DNA of 64,000 bases from Glutamicibacter sp002979865 (GTDB lineage: Bacteria > Actinomycetota > Actinomycetes > Actinomycetales > Micrococcaceae): the NCBI RefSeq assembly GCF_050030965.1, contig NZ_CP188297.1, positions 1,860,001 to 1,924,000 on the forward strand, written 5' to 3'. The position numbers and the translations under genes were made by a program. This document shows positions 26,586-35,026 of this stretch, one piece after another (position 1 is the stretch's first letter; each line of letters starts with the position of its first letter). The notes beneath the pieces are model-generated. The model worked only from the letters and a program-made list of their open reading frames with translations, made no database searches and was not told the origin of the DNA.

Positions 26586-26681
26586 AGCTGATCTGCGAGG
26601 GTCCGTCGATGCGGTTGCCGAGCCAAAGCTGGTGCCGCAGCTACCTGGGGAACTGCGGCACCAGCCGGGTGCTGCGGACTG

Positions 26682-27368
26682 CTAAACCAGGGCCTCGTCT
26701 TCCAGCACCGCGGGCAGTTGCGCAACACTGTCCAGGATCCAATCGTGGTAGTGTTCCGCGAAATCTCCGCGTTCCAAGGCTCCGGTGAGCACTCCAAGGA
26801 CGCGTACTCCGGCATGGCGCGCGGCCAGGACATCCACCACCGTGTCGCCCCCGGCGAGCACGGTCCGGACATCATGGATGCCGGTGGCTTCCATGGCCCG
26901 ATGGATCATGTAAGGCGCCGGGCGTCCAGCGGCCACCATATCGCTGGTCACCACGGCATCGAGCAGTTCTCCCTCGCCGATTCCCCAACCCAGGGTATCC
27001 AGGATCGGAGCGGCCACATCGCTGGAGAAGCCGGTGCTCAAAGCGATCTTGACGCCCCGGGATCTGAGTTCGGCCAGCGCGGCGTCCACTCCCGGCAGGG
27101 CCTCTGGAGGATTCTCGGCGTAGGCCTGCGCCAACAGCTGCCGGAAGAGGTCGAATTGGCGGGCCACCAGGGACGGATCCGGGCTGATCCCGCCCAGCTC
27201 CAGCAACGCGGCGATGGCCTCGGTCTTGTCCACGCCCATCCAGGCTTGCAGGTCCTGGGCATGCACGGTGGCGCCGGCGGCGGTGACCGAACTTTCCAAT
27301 GCGCGGTACACGTCCCCGTGCTCATTCACAGTGGTCCCTGCCATATCGAGGACGACTAGTTTGATCAT
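26682..27368 (-). CDS. Phosphonatase-like HAD hydrolase
   Basis: 228 residues of the HAD superfamily. The nucleophile motif is LDMAGTT (residues 7-13), close to the D-x-A-G-T of phosphonoacetaldehyde hydrolase. A cap motif WMGVDKTEAI puts a Lys at about 48, where phosphonatase has its Schiff-base Lys. ALSTGFSSD and VLAGGDTVVDVLAA are motifs II and IV. It cleaves a C-P or phosphate bond of a phosphonate catabolite. It lies 28 bp after the dehydrogenase and ends the phn operon. Confidence 0.85.
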   Translation of the reverse strand: MIKLVVLDMAGTTVNEHGDVYRALESSVTAAGATVHAQDLQAWMGVDKTEAIAALLELGGISPDPSLVARQFDLFRQLLAQAYAENPPEALPGVDAALAELRSRGVKIALSTGFSSDVAAPILDTLGWGIGEGELLDAVVTSDMVAAGRPAPYMIHRAMEATGIHDVRTVLAGGDTVVDVLAARHAGVRVLGVLTGALERGDFAEHYHDWILDSVAQLPAVLEDEALV

Positions 27369-27396
27369 GATGCTCCTGCTCTCGGATTCTGGTTCA

Positions 27397-28470
27397 TTAA
27401 TTGCTGTTGAAAGTGATGGAGTTGCGCAGGATCCTGCCCTGCGGCGGGGCCATGAGGTGCGCCAGCTCGCGGGCCGGGCGCGGCGCGGCGACCAGGGAAT
27501 CCCAGTCGTAGAGATCCCGCGTTGCCATCAGGAAGGCAATGGCCTGCTGCAGGTGACGTGGCTCGTAGTTGTGCACGCCGGTGATGCCCAGCAGGAAGCG
27601 GACCACGCGTTCGGGATCCACGCACAAGGCGGGGCCGGGGGAGACCGAACCGGCTACGACCAAGCGCCCGCCGACGTCCAGGGCATCCAGTGCCGCGGCC
27701 AGCGCAGGCTGCGCTCCGGACAGGTCCACCGCCACGTCGAAGCTGCTGGGCTGCGGCTTGCCGGGAGACTGCAGGGTGTCCGTGGCCCCGAAGGCCCGGG
27801 CCAGTTCCAGGCGTTCGGGATTGATGTCGCTGGCCACGACGCTGGCCGCACCGCGCTGGCGGGCCGCCGCGCACGCTACCAATCCGAGCATTCCTGCCCC
27901 GCTGACCAGTACGCGTTGCCCGCTCACATCGCCGGCTGCTTCCAGCACCGCCATGACGGTGGCCGTGGCGCAAGCTGCGGGGGCCGCCGCCGCATCCGAC
28001 AACTCATCGGGCACCGCTACCAGCGTGATCCCTTCGGGCAGGTGGATATGCGAGGCGTAGCCGCCGGATATTCCCCACGGCCCATCCAGGGCTTCGTGCC
28101 CGGTCTTGAGCAGGGTGCGGCATTTGGCGCTGCGCCCGGCCAGGCACCGGTCGCAGGCGCCGCAGGACACGGTGACGCTCCAGATGACCCGGTCGCCGAC
28201 GGACAGGTCCCTGCCCAAGGCGTCCCGGGCTCCGTTAGGGCCGATTGCCACCAAGGTGCCCACTGCCTCGTGGCCCAGGATCGAGGGGCACGCCCCTGAT
28301 CGACGGCCGGTGACCGTATGGACATCGGAGCCGCACACGGTCGCCAGATCGATCCGGGCGATGGACTGCGAACCGGTCAGTTCTGGAAGATCGAATTCGC
28401 GGGATTCGAATTCCTGCCCGCCCACCCATAGCTGGGCCGTGGTTTTCAGGCGAGTAGCTTGCGCATCCAT
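27397..28470 (-). CDS. Zinc-dependent alcohol dehydrogenase of phosphonate loci
   Basis: 357 residues of the medium-chain dehydrogenase family. Catalytic zinc region CGSDVHT and GHEAVG; structural zinc Cys cluster CGACDRCLAGRSAKC; NAD(P) motif VLVSGAGMLGLVACAA. It resembles the group found with phosphonate catabolism genes (HpnZ-like). The start at 28470 overlaps the 3' end of phnE by 25 bp. It probably oxidises a hydroxyalkyl phosphonate to an aldehyde for the HAD hydrolase (inference from order). Confidence 0.88.
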   Translation of the reverse strand: MDAQATRLKTTAQLWVGGQEFESREFDLPELTGSQSIARIDLATVCGSDVHTVTGRRSGACPSILGHEAVGTLVAIGPNGARDALGRDLSVGDRVIWSVTVSCGACDRCLAGRSAKCRTLLKTGHEALDGPWGISGGYASHIHLPEGITLVAVPDELSDAAAAPAACATATVMAVLEAAGDVSGQRVLVSGAGMLGLVACAAARQRGAASVVASDINPERLELARAFGATDTLQSPGKPQPSSFDVAVDLSGAQPALAAALDALDVGGRLVVAGSVSPGPALCVDPERVVRFLLGITGVHNYEPRHLQQAIAFLMATRDLYDWDSLVAAPRPARELAHLMAPPQGRILRNSITFNSN

Positions 28471-30113
28471 GCGGAGAGCCTTTCGATGAGGAAGACCAGC
28501 ACGAAGATGATCAGGATGATCGTGCCGGCCACGTTGAAGTTCAGGGTGCGGACCGATTCCATGAGCAGGAAGCCGATGCCGCCGGCGCCCACGATGCCCA
28601 GCACCGTTGAGGTGCGGATGTTGACATCCAGCATGTACATCCAATGGCCGACCAGTTGCGGCAGGGCCTGCGGGATCACCGCGCCCAGCAGCTGGTCCCA
28701 CCAGCCGCCGCCCACGGCCCGGACTGCTTCCAGCGGGCCGGCGGAGATCTCCTCGATGGAATCCGCCACCAGCTTGCCGAGGAAACCGATGGTTCCCACG
28801 GCCAGCGCCATGGCTCCGGCCATCGGGCCGAGGCCGATGGCGGCCACGAAGACTACCGCGAGGATCAATTCCGGGATCGCGCGCACGACCAGGATCAGCC
28901 CGCGGCTGAGCGCATAGAGCGCGCGCGACGGCGCGACATTGGAAGCGGCCAGGATGCCAACTGGAATGGCCAGCAGCGCCCCGGCCACCGTGGAAACCAC
29001 TCCAATGGCCAGGGTTTCGAGCACCGCGGTGAACAGCAGCTCCTCCATCCCTTCGACGGAGGGCGGCAGCAGCTTGCCGAACACTGACAGCAGTTCTTTG
29101 AACTGCAAGAACGGGGCCAGCGGGTTGATCCGCAGGTGGATGAAGGAATAGCAGGTGGCGGCCAGGACCAGCAGCCCGGCCAGCAGGCGGGTGGAGCGCT
29201 CGCCGGTCATCGGGCCCAGCAGGGCGGAATCGGCGGCCGGCAGCTTCGGCGCCGGACCGGTGTCCGGCGGGTTCAGCAGGGTCCGGCGCAGCAGCACGGA
29301 GATGATTTCCATGCCGGCGATAACCAGCAGGATGATCAGCACGATGCCCATGGCGCTTTCGTACATCAGCCCGCGCAAGGCATCCTGCAGGGCGAAGCCG
29401 ATGCCTCCGGCGCCGACGAAGCCGAGCACTACCGAGGTGCGCAGGTTGATGTCCACCCGGTAGATGAAGGTGCCCAGCCAGGCCGGGATGACCTGCGGAA
29501 GCACGCCCATGAGCAGTTCGCCCAGGCGGGAGGCCCCGGTGGCGCGTACCGCTTCGCGCGGCCCGGCATCCGTGGCCTCGATGGCATCGGCGAAGAGCTT
29601 GGCCATCATGCCTACCGAGTGCAGGCCCAGGGCCAGGATGCCCGGCAGCACGCCGATGCCCAAAGCGCGGACGAACAGCACCGCGAAGACCAGGTCCGGG
29701 ATGGCTCGGCACAGGGTGATGACCCCTCGTGCGGCACGCTGCACCGCTGGGTGCGGGGAAGTATTCGAGGCAGCCAGGAAGGCCAGCGGAATGGAGATGG
29801 CGGTGGCCAGTACGGTGCCCAGCAACGCCATCATCAGGGTTTCCAGCAGCAGTTCGCTGATGCGAGGAGGGTCGCTGAGCTCCGGTGGGAGCATGCGGCC
29901 CAACAGGTTCAGCACATCGCCGAAGCCGCCGCCCAAGGCCGCCACGTCGAACTCGATCATCCGGGCGCTGGCCAAAGTCAGCGGGATGAGCGCTGCTAGC
30001 AGTATCCAGAAGGTGATCTTCTCGCGGCCGGCGCGCGGCAGTCGCACTTCGCCTTCCGGGCGCTCGGCCCGCGTGGTTGATGCCGGAGGATGCGGTGAGG
30101 TCTTCAAGGTCAT
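28446..30113 (-). CDS. phnE: Phosphonate ABC permease, fused PhnE-PhnE
   Basis: 555 residues containing two PhnE units, each with the same late sequence (first VLGFVGAGGIGFALQDALRG near 250, second VLGIVGAGGIGFLLMESVRT near 515). Each has about five to six membrane segments and an EAA-type loop (GPREAVRATGAS and GPLEAVRAVGGG). Many genomes have two separate phnE genes; here they are one chain. The start overlaps the phnC stop by four bases. Confidence 0.92.
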   Translation of the reverse strand: MTLKTSPHPPASTTRAERPEGEVRLPRAGREKITFWILLAALIPLTLASARMIEFDVAALGGGFGDVLNLLGRMLPPELSDPPRISELLLETLMMALLGTVLATAISIPLAFLAASNTSPHPAVQRAARGVITLCRAIPDLVFAVLFVRALGIGVLPGILALGLHSVGMMAKLFADAIEATDAGPREAVRATGASRLGELLMGVLPQVIPAWLGTFIYRVDINLRTSVVLGFVGAGGIGFALQDALRGLMYESAMGIVLIILLVIAGMEIISVLLRRTLLNPPDTGPAPKLPAADSALLGPMTGERSTRLLAGLLVLAATCYSFIHLRINPLAPFLQFKELLSVFGKLLPPSVEGMEELLFTAVLETLAIGVVSTVAGALLAIPVGILAASNVAPSRALYALSRGLILVVRAIPELILAVVFVAAIGLGPMAGAMALAVGTIGFLGKLVADSIEEISAGPLEAVRAVGGGWWDQLLGAVIPQALPQLVGHWMYMLDVNIRTSTVLGIVGAGGIGFLLMESVRTLNFNVAGTIILIIFVLVFLIERLSAWMRKLLA

Positions 30114-30889
30114 CGTGCCGCGGCCTGCCCGGTAGGTTCCAGCTGCTGGTAGATCTCAAGCACACGGTCCTTATCCAGTTCCGAAGCCCGGGCATCCAGC
30201 ACCTTTTCGCCGTTGCGCAGTCCGATAATGCGGTCTGCCCACTGCAGTGCGAGATCTACCTGGTGCAAGGTGCACACCACGGTGATCTTGTTTTCCAGGC
30301 AGACTTGGAAAAGCAGATCCATGACGTTGGCCGAGTTCTGCGGATCAAGCGAGGCCACCGGTTCATCGGCCAGGATGACCTCTGGCTTCTGCATCAGGGC
30401 GCGGGCAATGGCAACGCGCTGCTGCTGGCCGCCGGAAAGGGAATCAGCGCGTTGGAAAGCCAGTTCGCCCAAACCGACGCGCTCCAGGTAGCCCAGTGCT
30501 TCGCGGCGATGGGACTTGGAATAGCTCAGAAGCCCGTAGCGCGGCCCGCGGATGCGCCCGGCGGCACCGATCAGCACATTTTCCAGGCAGGTCAGGCGGC
30601 CCACCAGGTTGAAGTGCTGGAAGATGAACCCGACCTTGGCACGCAGGGCGCGCAGCTTGCGGGCTGGGGCCTTGTGCAGCTCGGTGCCCAGCACAGTGGC
30701 TTCACCGGAGGTAATCGAGTGCAATCCATTCAGGCAGCGCAGCAAGGTGGACTTGCCTGAGCCGGACAGGCCCAGCAGCACAGTCAATTCGCCCTTGGCG
30801 ATGCTCAGGTCAACACCCTTCAACGCAGGGGCGTCGCCGAAGCTCTTGGCTAGGGCAGTAGTGCGGATTGCGGTGTTGTCAGCTGCCAT
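30110..30889 (-). CDS. phnC: Phosphonate ABC transporter ATP-binding protein PhnC
   Basis: 259 residues. Walker A GLSGSGKST, Q-loop VGFIFQHFNLV, signature LSGGQQQRVAIARAL, Walker B VILADEPVASLD. The region RLTCLENVLIGAAGR and the tail DARASELDKD are typical of PhnC. The ATG at 30889 is chosen because AGGAACGGG precedes it; one at 30943 would overlap phnD. Confidence 0.93.
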   Translation of the reverse strand: MAADNTAIRTTALAKSFGDAPALKGVDLSIAKGELTVLLGLSGSGKSTLLRCLNGLHSITSGEATVLGTELHKAPARKLRALRAKVGFIFQHFNLVGRLTCLENVLIGAAGRIRGPRYGLLSYSKSHRREALGYLERVGLGELAFQRADSLSGGQQQRVAIARALMQKPEVILADEPVASLDPQNSANVMDLLFQVCLENKITVVCTLHQVDLALQWADRIIGLRNGEKVLDARASELDKDRVLEIYQQLEPTGQAAAR

Positions 30890-30930
30890 GGTGCCCGTTC
30901 CTAAAGTTTGCGCAGGGGATTGGACGAGGC

Positions 30931-31884
30931 TCATGACTGGCACTTCTCGGACTTGGTCGAGGTGCAGACGCTGCGGATGCCGTCATAGTCCTTGTCGGTG
31001 GCCGGAACAACGCCCCAGGCATGCTCGCCGGTGATCAGGCAATCCTCATCGTTGCAGTAGCCCTGGGATTCGAAGTAGTCGGCGTTGGCCTTCTCGGTGA
31101 ACAGCTCGGTGAGCTTGGCGGTGGTTTCCTCGCCCAGCGAGTTGCGCACGGCGAAGACCGAGCCAGGGATCATTTCCGAGGTCCAGACCGATTTCAGGTC
31201 TCCCTCGGCCAGTTCTCCGGAGCCGGGCAGGGTTTCTTCAATCATTGACTGCATGGAGAAGCCGACTTCGCAGTCGCCGTTCTTCACGGCCAGCGCCGAG
31301 GCGTCGTGGCCGCCGGCGTAGATCGGCTTGAGCGCGGCGCTGACATCCGATTCCTTGCCGCTGGCGATCACGCCTTCTTCAATCAGGCCGGCCGATGGGT
31401 AGAGGAAGCCGGAGGTGGAACCGGGATCCACGAAGCAGGTGTCCTTGCCGGCGAAGTCCGCAAGGGAGGTGACTTCGTCGTTGCCGCCCTGGGTGATGCC
31501 CAGCGAGTAGTAGCCGGAGGCTTCGCCCTTCTTGCCAGCCAATGCGCCCAATGGCTTGATGTCAGCCTCGTTGGTAGTGGCAATGACATAGGAGAAGGGG
31601 CCCAGGAAGGCGATATCCACGCGGTCTGCGATCAGCCCCTCGACTATGCCCGCGTAGTCGCTGGCCTGCTGCAGTTTCACTTCGGCGCCGGTTTCGGCTT
31701 CCAGCATCTGGATCAGCGGCTCGTAGGTTCCGGTGAGGTCGGCGGAGTTCTCATTGGGGATGGCGCCGATGACGATTTCGGCGGGGAAGCCCGATTCGGT
31801 TGTGGCGGATTCTGCCGGGGCGCAGGCGGCCAAGGTGGTGGCGGCCAGAAGGGCGGTGGCGGCAAGTGCGAGTTTGCGTTTCAT
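30931..31884 (-). CDS. phnD: Phosphonate-binding lipoprotein PhnD
   Basis: 317 residues. The lipobox ends at Cys21 (TTLAAC). The PhnD family signature is present: IGAIPNENSADL, YAGIVEGLIADRVDIAFLGP and FVDPGSTSGFLYPSAG. It captures phosphonates (or phosphite-like anions) outside the cell. First gene of the phnDCE-dehydrogenase-hydrolase operon. An extra C-terminal Cys pair region (GYCNDEDCL) may form a disulfide. Confidence 0.93.
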   Translation of the reverse strand: MKRKLALAATALLAATTLAACAPAESATTESGFPAEIVIGAIPNENSADLTGTYEPLIQMLEAETGAEVKLQQASDYAGIVEGLIADRVDIAFLGPFSYVIATTNEADIKPLGALAGKKGEASGYYSLGITQGGNDEVTSLADFAGKDTCFVDPGSTSGFLYPSAGLIEEGVIASGKESDVSAALKPIYAGGHDASALAVKNGDCEVGFSMQSMIEETLPGSGELAEGDLKSVWTSEMIPGSVFAVRNSLGEETTAKLTELFTEKANADYFESQGYCNDEDCLITGEHAWGVVPATDKDYDGIRSVCTSTKSEKCQS

Positions 31885-31968
31885 GGGTATGTACCTGTTC
31901 CGGGAAGAGTGGTTAGGGCGAAGCATGGCTGATCTTTCTTTTCCAGCATGCTGGCTCCAGAAGATATT

Positions 31969-31978
31969 TGTCTAGACA
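31969..31978. promoter_or_regulatory. Candidate operator TGTCTAGACA between phnD and phnF
   Basis: A perfect 10-bp palindrome of the GTnTAnAC type bound by HutC-group GntR regulators such as PhnF. It lies 85 bp before phnD and 86 bp before the regulator, well placed for control of both. Confidence 0.6.
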
Positions 31979-32064
31979 GATCGGCCTAGTTTGGGCAATG
32001 TTCACCTAAGGTTTATTCCCCGGATTCATAAGGAATTTCGAGAATTCTGCGCTACCCTTATGTC

Positions 32065-32781
32065 ATGTCGACAGAAGCCACCTATCTTAAGCTGTCCCAA
32101 CAGATCATGGAACAGTACCAGGACCTGCCACCGCATCTTCCGTTGCCCTCCGAACACGATCTGGGCAGCCGTTTTGGGGTGAATCGGCAGACCATTAGGG
32201 CAGCATTGGACGAGCTGGAACGCCGTTGGCTGATCCGCCGGATCAAGGGCAGCGGCTCCTTCCGCACCCGCCGCTATGAATACCGCATCGGGCCGGAGAT
32301 CGCCCCGTCCTTCACCAAGACCGTGCGCGCGGCAGGGGGAGAGCCGCGCACCGAGAACGCCAAGCCCTTCACCCGCCCGGCGAACGCCACGGAACGCGAA
32401 ATCCTGGCCCTGCCGGCCAACGCGCAGGTGGCGGTGCTCAACCGGGTGCGCTTCATTGACGGGGCCGCCGTCAGCACGGCCACCTCGGTGCTGCCGGCCG
32501 CGCGCGTGCCCAAGCTTGCCTCGGTGCTGGAGGCCGATGAATCCCTGGACACGGTCCTGCGCAGGCATTACAACTACCAGCCGGTGCGCCAATGGAGCCA
32601 GAGCCGGCTGTCGTCCCCACCCGAAGAAATCTGTGCCGTGCTGAAGCTGCGCGGACGCCCTCCGCAGATCCTGCTCAAGGGCCTCGTGAGCTGCGCAGGC
32701 AGCGGTGCACGGTTGGAGTATGTGGAAAGCTACCTGAAGCCGGACGTCTTCGACGTGGTGACGGAGGTGGGCAAATGGTAG
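32065..32781 (+). CDS. phnF: GntR family regulator (HutC group, PhnF-like)
   Basis: 238 residues. A winged helix (LPSEHDLGSRFGVNRQTIRA, then ALDELERRWLIRRIKGSG) is joined to a UTRA-type effector domain from about residue 95. There is no clear ribosome site. TACCCT sits 7-12 bp before the ATG, so the message may be leaderless. It overlaps the PhnM gene by 7 bp and is divergent from phnD. It probably represses the phn genes in response to phosphate or phosphonate status. Confidence 0.85.
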   Translation: MSTEATYLKLSQQIMEQYQDLPPHLPLPSEHDLGSRFGVNRQTIRAALDELERRWLIRRIKGSGSFRTRRYEYRIGPEIAPSFTKTVRAAGGEPRTENAKPFTRPANATEREILALPANAQVAVLNRVRFIDGAAVSTATSVLPAARVPKLASVLEADESLDTVLRRHYNYQPVRQWSQSRLSSPPEEICAVLKLRGRPPQILLKGLVSCAGSGARLEYVESYLKPDVFDVVTEVGKW

Positions 32782-33914
32782 AAAGCTACACCCTGGGCCA
32801 TGTGCGCCTGCTCTCCGAGCACGGAGTGCTGGAAGATCAGCTGATCAGCGTGGTCAATGGCAGGATCGAGGAAATCCGCGATCACCGCTCGGGATTGGGT
32901 GCGGATATCGACGGACGCGGACAGCTGTGCCTGCCCGGAATCGTTGATCTGCATAGCGACGCCTTGTCGCGCGAATACCGCCCCCGCCCCGGCGCCCGGC
33001 TTCCGGTGGACATCGCCATGCAGGCCGCCGAGGGGAATCTGCTGGCTGCCGGCGTGACCACCGCATTCCATGCGGTGTCCTTCCAAGCGAAGTCTCCGGT
33101 CGGCTTGCCCATTGGCTCGCCCAACGCCCCGGAAATCCATGAGGCCATCAGCGGCTACGCGAACCCGCGGATGGACCATCGGGTGCTGCATCGGCTGGAT
33201 GTGCGCTGCCGCGAGGGCGTGGGGATGCTGCGCCGGGTGCTGGAGCCTGATCAGGTTCCGCTGGTTTCCTATGAAGACCACACCCCAGGACAAGGCCAAT
33301 ACCGCGATCGCACGGTGATGGAACGCTGGTTGCGCGAGGCGCAGCACATGGATCCGCAGCGGGCAGCAGCGCACGTTGACCAGTTGGTGGCCGAGCGTGA
33401 CCAGCAGCTTCCGTTCAAGGAGGAAACCTTGGCGTGGCTGGGCGAGGCCGCCGGAGACGGTGAGATCCGCCTGATGGGCCATGACCCGGTGACGCCGGCG
33501 GAAATTGATGCGCTGGTTGCGCGCAATGCGGTGATCGCCGAATTCCCGACAACGCTCGAAGCTGCTGTCCATGCCACCCAGCAGGGGATTGCGACCGTGG
33601 CCGGGGCGCCGAATATTCTGCTCGGCAAATCCCACTCGGGAAACGTGGCAGCCATCGACTTGGCCCAGGCCGGGGCGTTGGGCATCTTGGCTTCGGATTA
33701 CTTGCCATCGAGCATGCTGATGGCCACCTATGCCTTGGCGCAGACGGGGCTGCTGGCACCTTTCGATGCCATGCGCCTGATCTCTGAGAATCCGGCCCGA
33801 GCCGCTGGACTCGATGACCGGGGTGTGGTGGCTGCGGGGTACCGCGCCGATCTGGTGCTCTGTGCGGAGGTGAACGAGCGTCCCCGAGTGATGCGTACCC
33901 TGAGCGCACAATAA
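32775..33914 (+). CDS. phnM: PhnM-type amidohydrolase
   Basis: 379 residues matching alpha-D-ribose 1-methylphosphonate 5-triphosphate diphosphatase. The metal-binding motif VDLHSDALSREYRPRPGA is at about 55-72. Later motifs are SYEDHTPGQGQY and LGILASDYLPSSML. In the C-P lyase pathway PhnM releases pyrophosphate from the ribosyl triphosphate. PhnG-L are not in this window, so either they lie elsewhere or this protein has another substrate. GGAGG lies upstream of ATG 32775. Confidence 0.88.
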   Translation: MVESYTLGHVRLLSEHGVLEDQLISVVNGRIEEIRDHRSGLGADIDGRGQLCLPGIVDLHSDALSREYRPRPGARLPVDIAMQAAEGNLLAAGVTTAFHAVSFQAKSPVGLPIGSPNAPEIHEAISGYANPRMDHRVLHRLDVRCREGVGMLRRVLEPDQVPLVSYEDHTPGQGQYRDRTVMERWLREAQHMDPQRAAAHVDQLVAERDQQLPFKEETLAWLGEAAGDGEIRLMGHDPVTPAEIDALVARNAVIAEFPTTLEAAVHATQQGIATVAGAPNILLGKSHSGNVAAIDLAQAGALGILASDYLPSSMLMATYALAQTGLLAPFDAMRLISENPARAAGLDDRGVVAAGYRADLVLCAEVNERPRVMRTLSAQ

Positions 33915-33967
33915 TCAGGGCAGCCAGGACGCACCGCAGTACCCCGGACGTTGGAAGCCGGGGAAAG

Positions 33968-34237
33968 TCAGGGCCAGTCGGTTGGTTCGGAGCCCGCTGC
34001 GTTCTCGGCTCGGTCAGCCTTCAATGCCGTTGGTATCCGGTGCTTGTCGAGTTGGATGGTCCCGGAGGGACAAAGGTGCCCGGTCTCCTGGACAGCCTGC
34101 CAGTCCGCTTGAGACGGCTGATATTGCAGCAACTCGACGAATCCGCCATTCTCCCCGGGATTGCGGGTCATGCGGGGAGCGACAAGTGCGCAAATCCCTG
34201 ATGCGACGTGCATGCTCTGGAGCGCGCTGAATTTCAT
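33968..34237 (-). CDS. Small ferredoxin-like protein with an incomplete cluster motif
   Basis: 89 residues resembling actinobacterial [3Fe-4S]/[4Fe-4S] ferredoxins (VASGICALVAPRMT, then GGFVELLQY, then HLCPSGTIQL). The first cluster Cys is replaced by His10; Cys16 and Cys54 remain. AAGGAC lies before the ATG. An extended polar tail follows. It sits downstream of tcuA and its GntR gene. It could carry electrons from TcuA, or be decaying. Confidence 0.6.
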   Translation of the reverse strand: MKFSALQSMHVASGICALVAPRMTRNPGENGGFVELLQYQPSQADWQAVQETGHLCPSGTIQLDKHRIPTALKADRAENAAGSEPTDWP

Positions 34238-34296
34238 TGCTTGTCCTTGCCAATGGGCGAGCCGGGGTCTAGGAACCGGCTGCCGTGGGCCCGACG

Positions 34297-34938
34297 CTAA
34301 TGCATCAGGCTGGCGAACATCTTCAAGCGCAGCGCCTTGGCGGTGGCCATGTGCGCCTGGATGAGTCCGCTGGCTTTGGCGCTGTCGCGCTCGCGGATGT
34401 TCTCCACGATGCGCTGGTGCTCCTCCAGCGCTTCGGTCCACCGCGAGCCGACCGAGAGCGTGGATGTAGGGGCATGGATCTGGTGGGTGGCCAGGCGCTC
34501 CAGCAGATCCTCCAGCACCGGGTTGTGAGCGGCGCGCCAGAGCGCGCGGTGGAACTCGATGTTGGTGGCCAAGCGGGTGGCGTCATCTGGTTCGGCCAGT
34601 GCGCGGTCCCGGTCAACCAGGGCCTGCAGCCGCATGAGGTCCACTTCGGTGCGCACCGAGGCGGCTTCCTGGGCGGCCTGGCCTTCGAGCAGGATGCGCA
34701 GGTCGTAGACCTGCATGATCTGTTCGGGGTCGATTTCCTTGACGAAAAGACCGCGGGCGCGGCGTTCCAGCAACCCTTCATGCAGCAGGCGGGTCAGGGC
34801 TTCGCGCACCGGGGTGCGGGAAACTCCAAAGCGTTCTGCCAGGGCGACCTCGCGCAGGGCATCCCCGGGCTGGAATGCGCCTTGCAGCAAGTCGTCCTTG
34901 AGCTGGGCATGGATTGAATCCGAATCGAGCTTGGCCAT
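34297..34938 (-). CDS. GntR family regulator, FCD type
   Basis: 213 residues. An N-terminal winged helix (GDALREVALAERFGVSRTPV, then REALTRLLHEGLLERRARG) is followed by a helical FCD domain with candidate metal ligands (Asp/His at DLRILLEGQ, NIEFHRALW and LEEHQRI). FCD regulators respond to carboxylates. It follows tcuA after a hairpin. The 18-bp palindrome at 36561 is its likely operator. ATG 34947 is an equally possible start. Confidence 0.85.
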   Translation of the reverse strand: MAKLDSDSIHAQLKDDLLQGAFQPGDALREVALAERFGVSRTPVREALTRLLHEGLLERRARGLFVKEIDPEQIMQVYDLRILLEGQAAQEAASVRTEVDLMRLQALVDRDRALAEPDDATRLATNIEFHRALWRAAHNPVLEDLLERLATHQIHAPTSTLSVGSRWTEALEEHQRIVENIRERDSAKASGLIQAHMATAKALRLKMFASLMH

Positions 34939-34980
34939 GATCCCCATTCTCGTCTAAGGCTGGATGGCGGGTAAAACCAT

Positions 34981-35012
34981 TGTTCCGCCAGTACAGGCGT
35001 ACTGGCGGAACA
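34981..35012 (-). terminator. Hairpin between tcuA and gntR
   Basis: Perfect 14-bp stem TGTTCCGCCAGTAC / GTACTGGCGGAACA with a 4-nt loop. On the minus strand it is followed by AATGGTTTT. It probably limits readthrough from tcuA into the regulator gene. Confidence 0.7.
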
Positions 35013-35026
35013 AGGGGATTTAGTAC

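Noticed and set aside
27397..30195. A 932-codon open frame covering phnE and the dehydrogenase
   Set aside because: Only the last 357 codons are a real protein; the first part is the antiframe-like shadow of phnE.
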